Shown here: piece after piece, positions 8,341-16,407 of the stretch
Position numbering within the stretch: position 1 is the stretch's first letter
Layout: the number at the start of each line of letters is the position of its first letter
DNA from: Nannocystis sp.
Lineage (GTDB): Bacteria; Myxococcota_A; Polyangia; Nannocystales; Nannocystaceae
Direction: 5' to 3'
Assembly (NCBI RefSeq): GCF_016714285.1
Contig: NZ_JADJNN010000039.1
Coordinates: 19,730-83,729 of the forward strand
Length of the DNA stretch: 64,000 nt
Notes under the pieces: model-generated
Databases searched by the model: none
The model's input: the letters and a program-made list of their open reading frames with translations, nothing else
Told to the model about the DNA's origin: nothing
Position numbers and translations under genes: made by a program

Positions 8341-9477
8341 TCACTCGCGCTGACCCTCATCCTTGTAGTGCCGGCGCAGCGCGCGTTGGGTCCGCTTGTC
8401 GGCTTGCCGCGAACGGACCCGGCCGAGCACGTCGCGTTCGCGCACCAGCTGCTCCTGCTCGCGCTGCAGCTTGGCGAAGCTGGCCGCGCGCTCGGGCGGC
8501 AGGCTGCCGTCGGCGACCGCCGCCTCGACCGCGCAGCCCGGCGCGCCCGCGTGGCTGCAGTCGCGGAAGCGGCAGCGTTCGGCCAGCGCCGAGACATCGG
8601 CGAAGGCGCCCTGCAGGCCCTCGTCGCTGCGCCACAGGCCGAGCTCACGCATGCCCGGCGTATCGATCACGAGGCCCCCCTGCGGCAGCACGAGCAGCTC
8701 GCGGTGCGTCGTGGTGTGCCGGCCCTTGCCGTCGTCGCGGACCGCGTTGACCGCCTGGCGATCGTGCCCGAGCCAGCGGTTGATCAGCGTCGACTTGCCG
8801 ACCCCGGAGGCGCCGATCAACGCCGAAGTGCGCGGGGTGCTGGTGTAGATGTCGAGCTCGCCGAGGCCGACCCCGCTGACGCTGCTGATCACGTGCACGG
8901 GGATCGCGGCGCCGTCGCGGTCCGTGTGGGCGCCGAGGGTCGCGCGCGCGGCCGCGGGATCGCCACACAGGTCGGCCTTGGTCAGCACCACCGCCGCGCT
9001 CGCGCCGCTCTCGAGGGCGATCGTCAGCAGCCGCTCGATGCGGCGCAGGTTCAGCGGCTGGTCGAGCGGGCACACCAGGAACACAGTGTCGACGTTGGCG
9101 GCGACCATCTGCTCGCTGGCCCCGCGTCCGGCGGCGCGGCGCGACAGCTTGGTGTGCCGCGGCAGGACCTCGTGGATCGTCGCGGTCGGGCGCTCGCCGG
9201 CGACGGTGACCGCGACCCAGTCGCCCACCGCCGGGCCGGCCGCGGGGTCCTGCGCGACCGCCCGGCGCAGGCGGCCCGAGGTGTCGGCGCGCAGCTCGAC
9301 CAGCGCGTCCGCGTCGCCGCCGAGCTGCGCCCCGCTGCTGATCAGCACGTGTCCGCCGCGGTGCTGCGCCGCGACCCGGGCCAGGCGCATGCCGGCCGCC
9401 CGCGCCGCGACGAAGGCCGCGGCGATCGCCGGCGTGAGCCCGAGCCGCTGCAGGACGTCGTCCACGGCCGTCACCAT
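8341..9477 (-). CDS. rsgA: Ribosome small-subunit-dependent GTPase RsgA
   Basis: 378 residues, the normal size for RsgA (YjeQ), a circularly permuted GTPase that checks late 30S ribosome assembly. An N-terminal OB fold (about 50-130) precedes the G domain, whose motifs come in the permuted order: G4 LTKADL, then G1 GASGVGKST (about 220-228), then G3 DTPGMRELGLW. The C-terminal zinc knuckle is present as CRFRDCSHAGAPGC. The ATG at 9477 overlaps a TATGGT hexamer; a GTG at 9465 lies exactly 7 bases after that hexamer and could be the true leaderless start. The family call is firm; the start is less so. Confidence 0.95.
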   Translation of the reverse strand: MVTAVDDVLQRLGLTPAIAAAFVAARAAGMRLARVAAQHRGGHVLISSGAQLGGDADALVELRADTSGRLRRAVAQDPAAGPAVGDWVAVTVAGERPTATIHEVLPRHTKLSRRAAGRGASEQMVAANVDTVFLVCPLDQPLNLRRIERLLTIALESGASAAVVLTKADLCGDPAAARATLGAHTDRDGAAIPVHVISSVSGVGLGELDIYTSTPRTSALIGASGVGKSTLINRWLGHDRQAVNAVRDDGKGRHTTTHRELLVLPQGGLVIDTPGMRELGLWRSDEGLQGAFADVSALAERCRFRDCSHAGAPGCAVEAAVADGSLPPERAASFAKLQREQEQLVRERDVLGRVRSRQADKRTQRALRRHYKDEGQRE

Positions 9478-9523
9478 AGCCCGCGCAGCGGAGCACCGGT
9501 GAGCGCTGCGCGCGGGAGCAGGC

Positions 9524-11014
9524 TCACCCGGGCCGCGACTTCGGGCCGAGGTTGACGATCACCTTCTTCGAGCCGGTGTGCACCACCGGCTTCGGATCGG
9601 CGAAGCGACGCACGCAGGCGAGGCCGCCCGCGAAGGGCAGGGCGCTCTCGTAGAGCGGCTCGACGACGCGGCGCCCGCTGCGGTCGATGTAACCCCAGCG
9701 GTGGTTGATCCGCACCGCCGCGAGGCCCTCGCTGAAGGGCAGGGCGGTGTCGAAGCTCGGCTCGATCACCAGCTTCCCCTTGGTGTCGATGAAGCCGGTC
9801 CGGGTCCCCAGCACCACGGGCGCCAGCTCCTCCGCGAAGGCCCCGCCGCGGATGAAGCGCGGCTCGATCACCATCGTGCCGCTGCGGTCGCAGTAGCCGG
9901 TCAGCGCGTCGACGGCGACCGCCGCCAGCCCGCCGTGGAACTCGCCCGCGACGCTGAACTGCGGCTGGATCACGAACTCCATGTTGGTCCCGAGGTAGCC
10001 GTACAGGTCGTCCTGCTGGGCCGCCGCCAGGCCCTCGCTGAACTCGCCGGCGAAGTCGTGGGTCGGCGGCAGCGCGACCGCGCCGTGGCGGTCGACGTAG
10101 CCCCAGGCCGGCACGCCGATGCGGCTGAGCGCGCGGTACGGGGCGAAGCCGCCGGCGAAGCGCCCGACCTGGCTGGCGTGCGGCGGGTCGGCGAAGAAGC
10201 GGCCGCTCTTGTCGATGAAGCCGCCGTGCCCGCCGCGGTGCACGTGGGCCAGGCCGTCGGCGAAGTTGCCGGCCGAGACGAACTGCGGCGGGATCACCAT
10301 GACCCCCTTCACGTCGATGTAGCCCCAACCCTCGGCCACCTTGACCGCCGCCAGCCCCTCCGAGAAGCCGAGCGTGAGCAGGAACGCCGCCGGGATCACC
10401 AGCTCGCCGCTCGGGCGCACGAAGCCCATCTTGTCGTCGACGCGGACCGGCAGCAGCCCGCTGCTAAACGGCATCGTGAAGCGCTGGTTCGACACCGGCA
10501 GCAGCTCGCCGCGGCGGTCGATCAGCGCGAAGGCCCCGGGATCACCGTGCGGGTTGACGTAGGGGAAGTCGACCTGCCGCAGCAGCGCCGCGATCACCTG
10601 CTCCGCGCTCTCGTCGTTGAGGATCCCGAGCTGGACGCGGGCGACGATCAGGTCGAGCAGCTTGACCATCTCCTTGATGCCCGTCGGCGCCGCGCCGAGC
10701 AGCGTGCCCGACTCGTGGTTGACCCGCAGCGTGCACCGCGAGCGCTTCTTCGGCCCCTCGTGCACCTCGATCTCGTGCTGGTAGTCGGCCATCGCGTCGC
10801 CGTGCACGCCGGTCACGCTCTTGAAGCTGTACTGCTCGAGCCGACCGACCAGCTCGGCGAACAGCCCCGCTGGCAGCGTGCCGGTCGCCTCGCGTCCGTG
10901 TCCGGCCCAGCGCGCCTGACCGGTGAGCTCGAGCGTGAGGGTGTCGACCTCGCTCGAGGTCCGCGGGTTGACGCGGTACACGATCTGCGTGGCGCGGCTG
11001 AGGGTCCCGTTCAT
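9524..11014 (-). CDS. WG-repeat protein
   Basis: 496 residues from the ATG at 11014, chosen because GGAG sits 5 bases upstream; a longer frame to 11131 has no such signal. The first 150 residues have no recognised domain (MNGTLSRATQIVYRV...LLDLIVARVQLGIL). From about residue 165 there are about eight to nine WG repeats with the pattern GFID/GYID...G...I.P.F..A..F.EGLA, for example GWGYIDVKGVMVIPPQF and TGFIDTKGKLVIEPSF. WG repeats are beta-rich binding modules of unknown ligand, common in Bacteroidetes and myxobacteria. No signal peptide is evident, so a cytoplasmic location is likely. Confidence 0.88.
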   Translation of the reverse strand: MNGTLSRATQIVYRVNPRTSSEVDTLTLELTGQARWAGHGREATGTLPAGLFAELVGRLEQYSFKSVTGVHGDAMADYQHEIEVHEGPKKRSRCTLRVNHESGTLLGAAPTGIKEMVKLLDLIVARVQLGILNDESAEQVIAALLRQVDFPYVNPHGDPGAFALIDRRGELLPVSNQRFTMPFSSGLLPVRVDDKMGFVRPSGELVIPAAFLLTLGFSEGLAAVKVAEGWGYIDVKGVMVIPPQFVSAGNFADGLAHVHRGGHGGFIDKSGRFFADPPHASQVGRFAGGFAPYRALSRIGVPAWGYVDRHGAVALPPTHDFAGEFSEGLAAAQQDDLYGYLGTNMEFVIQPQFSVAGEFHGGLAAVAVDALTGYCDRSGTMVIEPRFIRGGAFAEELAPVVLGTRTGFIDTKGKLVIEPSFDTALPFSEGLAAVRINHRWGYIDRSGRRVVEPLYESALPFAGGLACVRRFADPKPVVHTGSKKVIVNLGPKSRPG

Positions 11015-11217
11015 GGCTGCTCCGATGAGGGCCGCGTGACTATACCCCTGTCCCCGCGTCCAGCGGGCCGGCGAATCTCGTGAGTCTCCCGTGATCCCGC
11101 GTGATCCCCCGGGCCCGGCCGGCACACCCAACGTGCCCCGTCAGCGCCCCGCCAGCGCCCCCGCGGCCTACGTGCGCAGGCGCGCACGCCCGCGGATTCT
11201 CGCGGCGACTCGGGCCT

Positions 11218-11907
11218 TCACAGCGGACCACCGAGCTTGGCCGCGCCGCTCGCCAGGTCCGGCTCGGGCTCGTCGTCGCGGTCGAGCACGCGACGGATCT
11301 TGCGCGCCCAGCCCTCGAGGTCGGTGATCGTCGCCTGCAGCTCGGCCGGCGTCTGGGCCAGCCGCGCCAGCTGGACCCGCAGCTGCTCCTTGCCGAGGCG
11401 CAGGCGCCCGCGCACCGTGCCCTCGGGGATCGACAGCAGCTCGGCTATTTCGCGCCCGGAGAGCTCCTCGAAGATGTTGAGCTCGATCGCGATCTGATAA
11501 TCCAGCGGGATCTCCCGCAGCGCGAGCACCAGCAGCTGCGCCTCGCGTCGACGCATGATCACCGAGCTCATCGTCGACGGCGTCACGTCCTTCGCACACA
11601 CCACCCCGAAGTCGATCGCCTCCCCCTGACGCTTGTGCTTCTGGCGGATGTAGTTGCGCAGCACGTTCAACGCGATCGCAAACACGTAGCGACGAAAGCT
11701 GGTGTCACCGCGAAACCCATCGCGCGCGCGCGTGCAGCCGAGGAAGGTCTCGCTGACCAGCTCCGCCGCATCGTCGGCGCAAGAGACCTTGTTGCGAAAG
11801 AAGCGGCTCACCGCGCCGAAATGCCGCTGCACCAGCCGCCCCCCTGCGAGGCGATCCCCCGCGCGCCACGCGGTCAACAGCGTCCAGTCATCCTCCGGCA
11901 GATCCAT
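11218..11907 (-). CDS. ECF-like RNA polymerase sigma factor
   Basis: 229 residues, paralogous to the factor at 3629 (shared RHFGAVSRFFRNKV, ETFLGC, GDTSFRRYVFAIALNVL, DFGVV and the C-terminal PAELQATITDLEGWA). Region 2 covers about residues 28-95. Region 4 covers about 130-190, with the helix-turn-helix IAELLSIPEGTVRGRLRLGKEQL. The region 2.2 acidic patch is replaced by ADDAAEL. It is divergent from the WD40 kinase at 12080 and shares with it a 172-base spacer that is unusually AT-rich for this window. No anti-sigma factor is adjacent, so the kinase is the best candidate regulator by context. TATGCT lies 6 bases before the ATG. Confidence 0.93.
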   Translation of the reverse strand: MDLPEDDWTLLTAWRAGDRLAGGRLVQRHFGAVSRFFRNKVSCADDAAELVSETFLGCTRARDGFRGDTSFRRYVFAIALNVLRNYIRQKHKRQGEAIDFGVVCAKDVTPSTMSSVIMRRREAQLLVLALREIPLDYQIAIELNIFEELSGREIAELLSIPEGTVRGRLRLGKEQLRVQLARLAQTPAELQATITDLEGWARKIRRVLDRDDEPEPDLASGAAKLGGPL

Positions 11908-12079
11908 CGCTCCAGCATACAGCGCCTCGCACCACCCGCATCACGCACGCATCTTCGCCGCGACTGTATCGAGAGTGATCCGTGTTACGAAAATTTCACC
12001 ACACTTCTTGTTTGTTCGATATGTAGTGCCACGACGAACCCGGTGATGGCCGTCGCGAAATTGCTATGGTCCGGCTCTG

Positions 12080-15076
12080 GTGATCGGCTCGGCGGAGGCA
12101 CAGATACACGGCGACCTCGAGGCGCGCCGCATGTACGCGAAGGTCACCGAACGCCTGTTCGGCGAGCCCAGCGCGCCGGTGCGGATCGGCCGCTATCGCG
12201 TCGAGGGCCGGCTCGGCGCGGGCGCCATGGGCGTGGTCTATGCCGCCGTCGACGAGCGCCTCGGCCGCAGGCTGGCGATCAAGCTGCTCCACGAGTCCTT
12301 CGCCGGCGACCCCACCGGCCGCGCTCGCCTCCTGCGCGAGGCCCAGGCCATGGCCCGCCTGCGCCACGACAACGTGGTCCTCGTCTACGACGTCGGCACC
12401 CACGCCAGCCACTCCAGCCACGGCGGCGGCGGCGACGAGCAGGTCTTCATCGCCATGGAATTGGTCGAGGGCCGCACCCTCGATCGCTGGCTGCGCGAGG
12501 CGCCCCGCAGCCCCGACGCCGTGCTCGCCTGCTTCCTGCAGGCCGGCCGCGCCCTCGCGGCCGCCCACCGCGCTGGCGTGCTCCACCGCGACTTCAAGCC
12601 CGAGAACGTGCTCGTCGACCCCGCCGGCCGCGTCCGCGTCCTCGACTTCGGCCTCGCCCGCGCCCTCAGCGACGCCGACACCCACCCCGACGACCACCTC
12701 GCCGACTCACTGGCCAATTCGCTGGCCAATTCGCTCGCAACCCCCCTGACCCGCACCGGCAGCGTCCTCGGCACCCCCGCATACATGGCCCCGGAGCAGC
12801 TCCGCGGCGCGCCCACCGACGCCCGCGCCGACCAGTTCAGCTTCTGTGTCGCCCTCTACGAGGCGCTCTACGACCACCGCCCTTTCGCCGCGGTCGCCCG
12901 CTTCGCCCCGGTCGCGGTCACACATGTCCCGAAGGACAGCCGCGTCCCCGCCGGGCTCCGCCGCGTCCTCTTGCGTGGCCTCGCCGAGGCGCCGGGCGAT
13001 CGCTGGCCCGACATGGACGCCCTGCTCGCCGCCCTCGGCCCGCCGCTGCCGCGCCCGGCTGGCCCGCAGCGGGCCCTCGCCCTCGCCACCCTGCTCGTGG
13101 CGCTCGGCGCATTCCTCGGGGCCTGGGCCGGCGCATCGCTGCGGCAGCCCGCGGGAGGCCAGGGCGGCCTCGATCTCGGATCTCTGGTCCACCGCGCCAG
13201 TGAGCCCTGCGCCCCGATCGCCGCAGCGCCCGCGGCCGAGCCCCCGATCGGCCCGCGTGAGCAGCACCTGCGCCGCGCCGCCGAATTCCAGGCCCTCCTC
13301 CCCACCGACCCCAGCGCCGCCGCTCTGCTCCTGCGCGAGCTCCCGGACACCAGCGAGGGCCTCGCCGCGATGCGCCGGCAGGCCCTCGCGCACCCGCTCA
13401 CCCGCGACCGCGTCCGCGTCGACGACCTGCACGCGCTGTGGTTCACCCCCGCCGGCGACCTGTGGATCGCCGACGCCAGCGGCACCCGCCGCCTCGACCC
13501 CGACGGCCAGCTGCACCGCGAACCCGGCGATCGCCCGGCTCTCGGGGGTCCCCATGTCACCCTCGATGCCAGCCGCAATCCCGACGTTGGCCCCGGTGCC
13601 ACCCTCCATGGTCGCGCTGTTGACCCCGATTCTGGCGTCGATCGCTGGCCCGCCCCCGACGGCGGCCCGCTGCTGCGCCGCGAGCTCGATCGCCTGTATC
13701 TCGGCCGCCACCGCCTGCGCGAGCACGACGGTGAGCTCACCGCGATCGCGTGGCGCCCCGACGGTCGGCTCGTCGCCGTCGCCGGCGCGCAGCTCCTCGT
13801 GTGGGATCGCCGCGGCGAGCTGCGTCGCAGCTTCCCTGGTCATGAGGGCGCGGTCCGATCGCTGCGCTGGAGCCCCGAGGGCGACCGCCTGCTCGTCGGC
13901 GGCGACGATGGCCAGGTCCGCATCCTGCAGGTGACTGGCCCGGCGCTGTCTGGCCCCGCGTCGCAGACCCAGGTCCTGCGCGGCCACACGGCCGCGATCA
14001 CCGGCCTCGCCTGGCACCCAGGCGGCGATCTAGTCGCCACCGCCGCGGCTGACGACAGCGTGCGCGTGTGGTCTCTGGTGCCAGCGGCGAGCGTCCGCCT
14101 CGACCACCCCGGACCCGTGCAAGCCATCGCCTGGCGGCCCAACAGCGCCCAGCTGGCGACCGCCTGCGACGACGGCGAGGTCCGGGTGTTCCAGCGCGAC
14201 GGCCTCGCCCCGCCGCAGATCCTCGCGCACCCCGGCAGCGTCCGCGCGATCGCCTGGAGCCCCGACGGCGAGCGCCTCGCCAGCGGCGCCAGCAGCAGCG
14301 TGCGGGTCTGGAGCCGCGACGGCAGCATGCACGAATTGCCCGTCGGCGGCGCCGTCATCGCTGTCACATGGACCCCTGCGGGCGATCTGCTGGCCGCCAG
14401 CATCGACGATCGCCTGCTGTTCTGGGCGCGCGCCGAGGGCCCCGCGCGCCCGGTCGAGGCGCCGCGCGTCAGCCTCAGCGAGCTCGCCGTGCGACCGGTC
14501 GTCGGCCCGGGCGTCGGCTCAGGTGGCGGCTCGGTCGTCGGCTCGGGCGTCGGCTCGGGCGTCGGCTCGGGCGTCGGCTCGGGCGTCGGCTCGGGCGTCG
14601 GCTCGGGCGGCGGCCCGCTCGAGCTGGCCAGCGACGCCAGCGGCAGCCCCGCCCGCCGCTGGCTCCTCGACCTGTCCCAAGGGACACCCACCTTCCGCGA
14701 GGCCGGCCGCCTCGGCGAGGTCGAGGGCCTCGCCTGGTGTGACGACGGCCGGCTCGCCCTGGCCCGCGCCGACCGCCGCATCGATCTGTGGGTCCCCGCG
14801 GGCGCCGATCAGCTCCGTCGCACCGACGCCCCGATCCTCAGCGTCGCCTGCGGGCCGGACCTCGTGGCCGGCCTCGCCGACGGTCGCATCCGCGGCTGGT
14901 CGCACCAGGGTAGCGACCTCGACACCCGCAGCGGCCACCATCACGCCGTCGACGTCCTCGCCTTCAGCCCCGACGGCGAGACCCTCGCCAGCGCCGACGG
15001 TGCCGGCCACCTCTACCTCTGGCCGTGGTCCGACGCCGCGATCGCCGATCGACTGCGCGCCGCGATCCACCTGTGA
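12080..15076 (+). CDS. Ser/Thr protein kinase with C-terminal WD40 repeats
   Basis: 998 residues. The kinase domain spans about 38-300: Gly loop GAGAMGVVY, Lys about 68, HRDFKPEN with Asp about 171, DFG about 189-191, APE-equivalent MAPEQL. A transmembrane helix (LALATLLVALGAFLGAWAGASL, about 335-356) puts the rest on the other side of the membrane. Residues 440-990 carry WD40 units (SPEGDRLLVGGDDGQVRIL, HPGGDLVATAAADDSVRVWSL, SPDGETLASADGAGHLYLW). Oddities are a SLANSLANSLA duplication in the activation segment (about 12710-12740), a (GVGS)n linker inside the propeller region, and palindromes at 12924 and 14672. The GTG start follows TATGGT by 9 bases. It is divergent from the sigma gene and followed by the two-helix protein at 15306. 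Confidence 0.95.
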   Translation: MIGSAEAQIHGDLEARRMYAKVTERLFGEPSAPVRIGRYRVEGRLGAGAMGVVYAAVDERLGRRLAIKLLHESFAGDPTGRARLLREAQAMARLRHDNVVLVYDVGTHASHSSHGGGGDEQVFIAMELVEGRTLDRWLREAPRSPDAVLACFLQAGRALAAAHRAGVLHRDFKPENVLVDPAGRVRVLDFGLARALSDADTHPDDHLADSLANSLANSLATPLTRTGSVLGTPAYMAPEQLRGAPTDARADQFSFCVALYEALYDHRPFAAVARFAPVAVTHVPKDSRVPAGLRRVLLRGLAEAPGDRWPDMDALLAALGPPLPRPAGPQRALALATLLVALGAFLGAWAGASLRQPAGGQGGLDLGSLVHRASEPCAPIAAAPAAEPPIGPREQHLRRAAEFQALLPTDPSAAALLLRELPDTSEGLAAMRRQALAHPLTRDRVRVDDLHALWFTPAGDLWIADASGTRRLDPDGQLHREPGDRPALGGPHVTLDASRNPDVGPGATLHGRAVDPDSGVDRWPAPDGGPLLRRELDRLYLGRHRLREHDGELTAIAWRPDGRLVAVAGAQLLVWDRRGELRRSFPGHEGAVRSLRWSPEGDRLLVGGDDGQVRILQVTGPALSGPASQTQVLRGHTAAITGLAWHPGGDLVATAAADDSVRVWSLVPAASVRLDHPGPVQAIAWRPNSAQLATACDDGEVRVFQRDGLAPPQILAHPGSVRAIAWSPDGERLASGASSSVRVWSRDGSMHELPVGGAVIAVTWTPAGDLLAASIDDRLLFWARAEGPARPVEAPRVSLSELAVRPVVGPGVGSGGGSVVGSGVGSGVGSGVGSGVGSGVGSGGGPLELASDASGSPARRWLLDLSQGTPTFREAGRLGEVEGLAWCDDGRLALARADRRIDLWVPAGADQLRRTDAPILSVACGPDLVAGLADGRIRGWSHQGSDLDTRSGHHHAVDVLAFSPDGETLASADGAGHLYLWPWSDAAIADRLRAAIHL
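14501..14616 (+). repeat. In-frame 12-bp tandem repeat coding (GVGS)n
   Basis: A 12-base unit (GGCTCGGGCGTC) is repeated about seven times with edge variants inside the kinase gene. It gives a Gly/Val/Ser linker at about residues 808-846 between two blades of the WD40 region. The unit length keeps the frame, so copy number can vary without breaking the protein. Confidence 0.9.
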
Positions 15077-15305
15077 TCACCCTCGATCGCCGCGACAATT
15101 TATTTCTCGACCCACGTGATCGATCGCCGGCGCCCCGTTACTTGAGACCACGACCCGCCCTCCGCTCCGCGGCGGATCGCCCACGTTGACCTGGCCTTTC
15201 GGCCAGCCAAGAAATCCACCCCGAACCGCGCCTCCACGGCCTGTCGCCAGGTCTCGAGCTCACCCTCGATTCCAGGCCACGAAGCGCGCCGAAAGAAGAA
15301 CCGCC

Positions 15306-16370
15306 ATGCCGCTCGCCGCCCGGGGTTCCCCGCATCGGGGACTCCTGTCTCTCGGGACATGTCTCGCGCTGGCCCTGCCCGCGCCCGCCTCCGCAGATCC
15401 CTCGCCCCTGCCCGACTGGGGCGTGGCCGAAAAACCAAAGGCCGCAGCGCCAGCTCCGGCGCCCGCACCAACGCCCGCAGCCGAAGCGCCAGCCGCACCC
15501 CCGGCAGCACCCGCGGCCGCAGCACCACCGCCTGCCGCCGCCGACGACGACATCGTCCTCACCGATTCGGAGCCCGCCCCGGCCCGCTCGCGCAAGGCCC
15601 GAAACGCCGCGAAGGTCGCCCGGGCCGCGCGCAGCAAGCCGCGCAGCAAGGCCGTGAAGGCCGCCCTCGCGCGCGCCGCCTCCGAGCGCGCACCGATCCA
15701 GGACCACGCGAACAAGCTCGTCGATGCCGGCAAGCCCGACGAGGCGCTCCAGAGCCTCTTGGTCGGCGCCGAGGCCTACCACGACCCCGTCCTCTACCTC
15801 GCCGCCGCCGAGGCCACCCTCGCACGCGGCGACCGCAAGGGCCGGGCCGGCGTCGCCGACGACGACCGCTGCATCGAGCACGTGCGCACCGCCCAGACCC
15901 TCCTGCAGGGCGCCTCCGCCGAGGCCCCGCGCGTCGACCCCGAGGAGCACCCCGCGCTCATCGCCTGGGGCGACGACCTCATCAAGAAGGCCGAGCGCCA
16001 CAAGCAGCGCATGTCGGCCCGCCGCAGCGGCCACGCCGAGATCGCCGCCGGGGCCGTGCTCACCACCGCGGGCCTCGCCAGCGTCGGCGTCATGTCCCGC
16101 GGCCTCTACCTCAACGCCGTCTCCGAGCGCGAGCTCGACAAGGGCGCCGGCCGCCCCGACGAGGAGCTCGCCCCGCTGCACGACCAGCAGCGCCGCGCCG
16201 AGACCATGATCGCCGCCGGCGCGATCGCTGGCGCCGTCGGCCTCGCCCTCGGCATCGCCCTCGTGGCGATCGGCGCGCGCGACCTCAAGGCCACCCGCCG
16301 CGAAAAACTGGCGACGCGACTGCGCATCGCCCCGACCTTCGGCGGCCTCGTGATCGCCGGTTGCTTCTGA
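15306..16370 (+). CDS. Secreted/membrane protein with two C-terminal transmembrane helices
   Basis: 354 residues from the ATG at 15306, which has AAGAAG upstream. A signal peptide (about 1-30, ending ALPAPASA) is followed by a long Ala/Pro-rich linker (about 35-80). Next is a basic helical stretch, then a TPR-like region (about 120-225: IQDHANKLVDAGKPDEALQSLLVGAEAYHDPVLYLAAAEA). Two hydrophobic helices (about 238-258 and 298-320) enclose the loop ERELDKGAGRPDEELAPLHDQQ. The layout matches the protein at 2560, whose loop is also acidic and about the same length. A palindrome variant at 15345-15360 encodes part of the signal peptide (LSLGTC). The gene follows the kinase by about 230 bases, a space that includes a CTGGCC-TTTC-GGCCAG palindrome at 15191. 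Confidence 0.82.
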   Translation: MPLAARGSPHRGLLSLGTCLALALPAPASADPSPLPDWGVAEKPKAAAPAPAPAPTPAAEAPAAPPAAPAAAAPPPAAADDDIVLTDSEPAPARSRKARNAAKVARAARSKPRSKAVKAALARAASERAPIQDHANKLVDAGKPDEALQSLLVGAEAYHDPVLYLAAAEATLARGDRKGRAGVADDDRCIEHVRTAQTLLQGASAEAPRVDPEEHPALIAWGDDLIKKAERHKQRMSARRSGHAEIAAGAVLTTAGLASVGVMSRGLYLNAVSERELDKGAGRPDEELAPLHDQQRRAETMIAAGAIAGAVGLALGIALVAIGARDLKATRREKLATRLRIAPTFGGLVIAGCF

Positions 16371-16407
16371 CACCGATTTTCCATTGCGACCCAGGGAGTA
16401 CTTCAGC

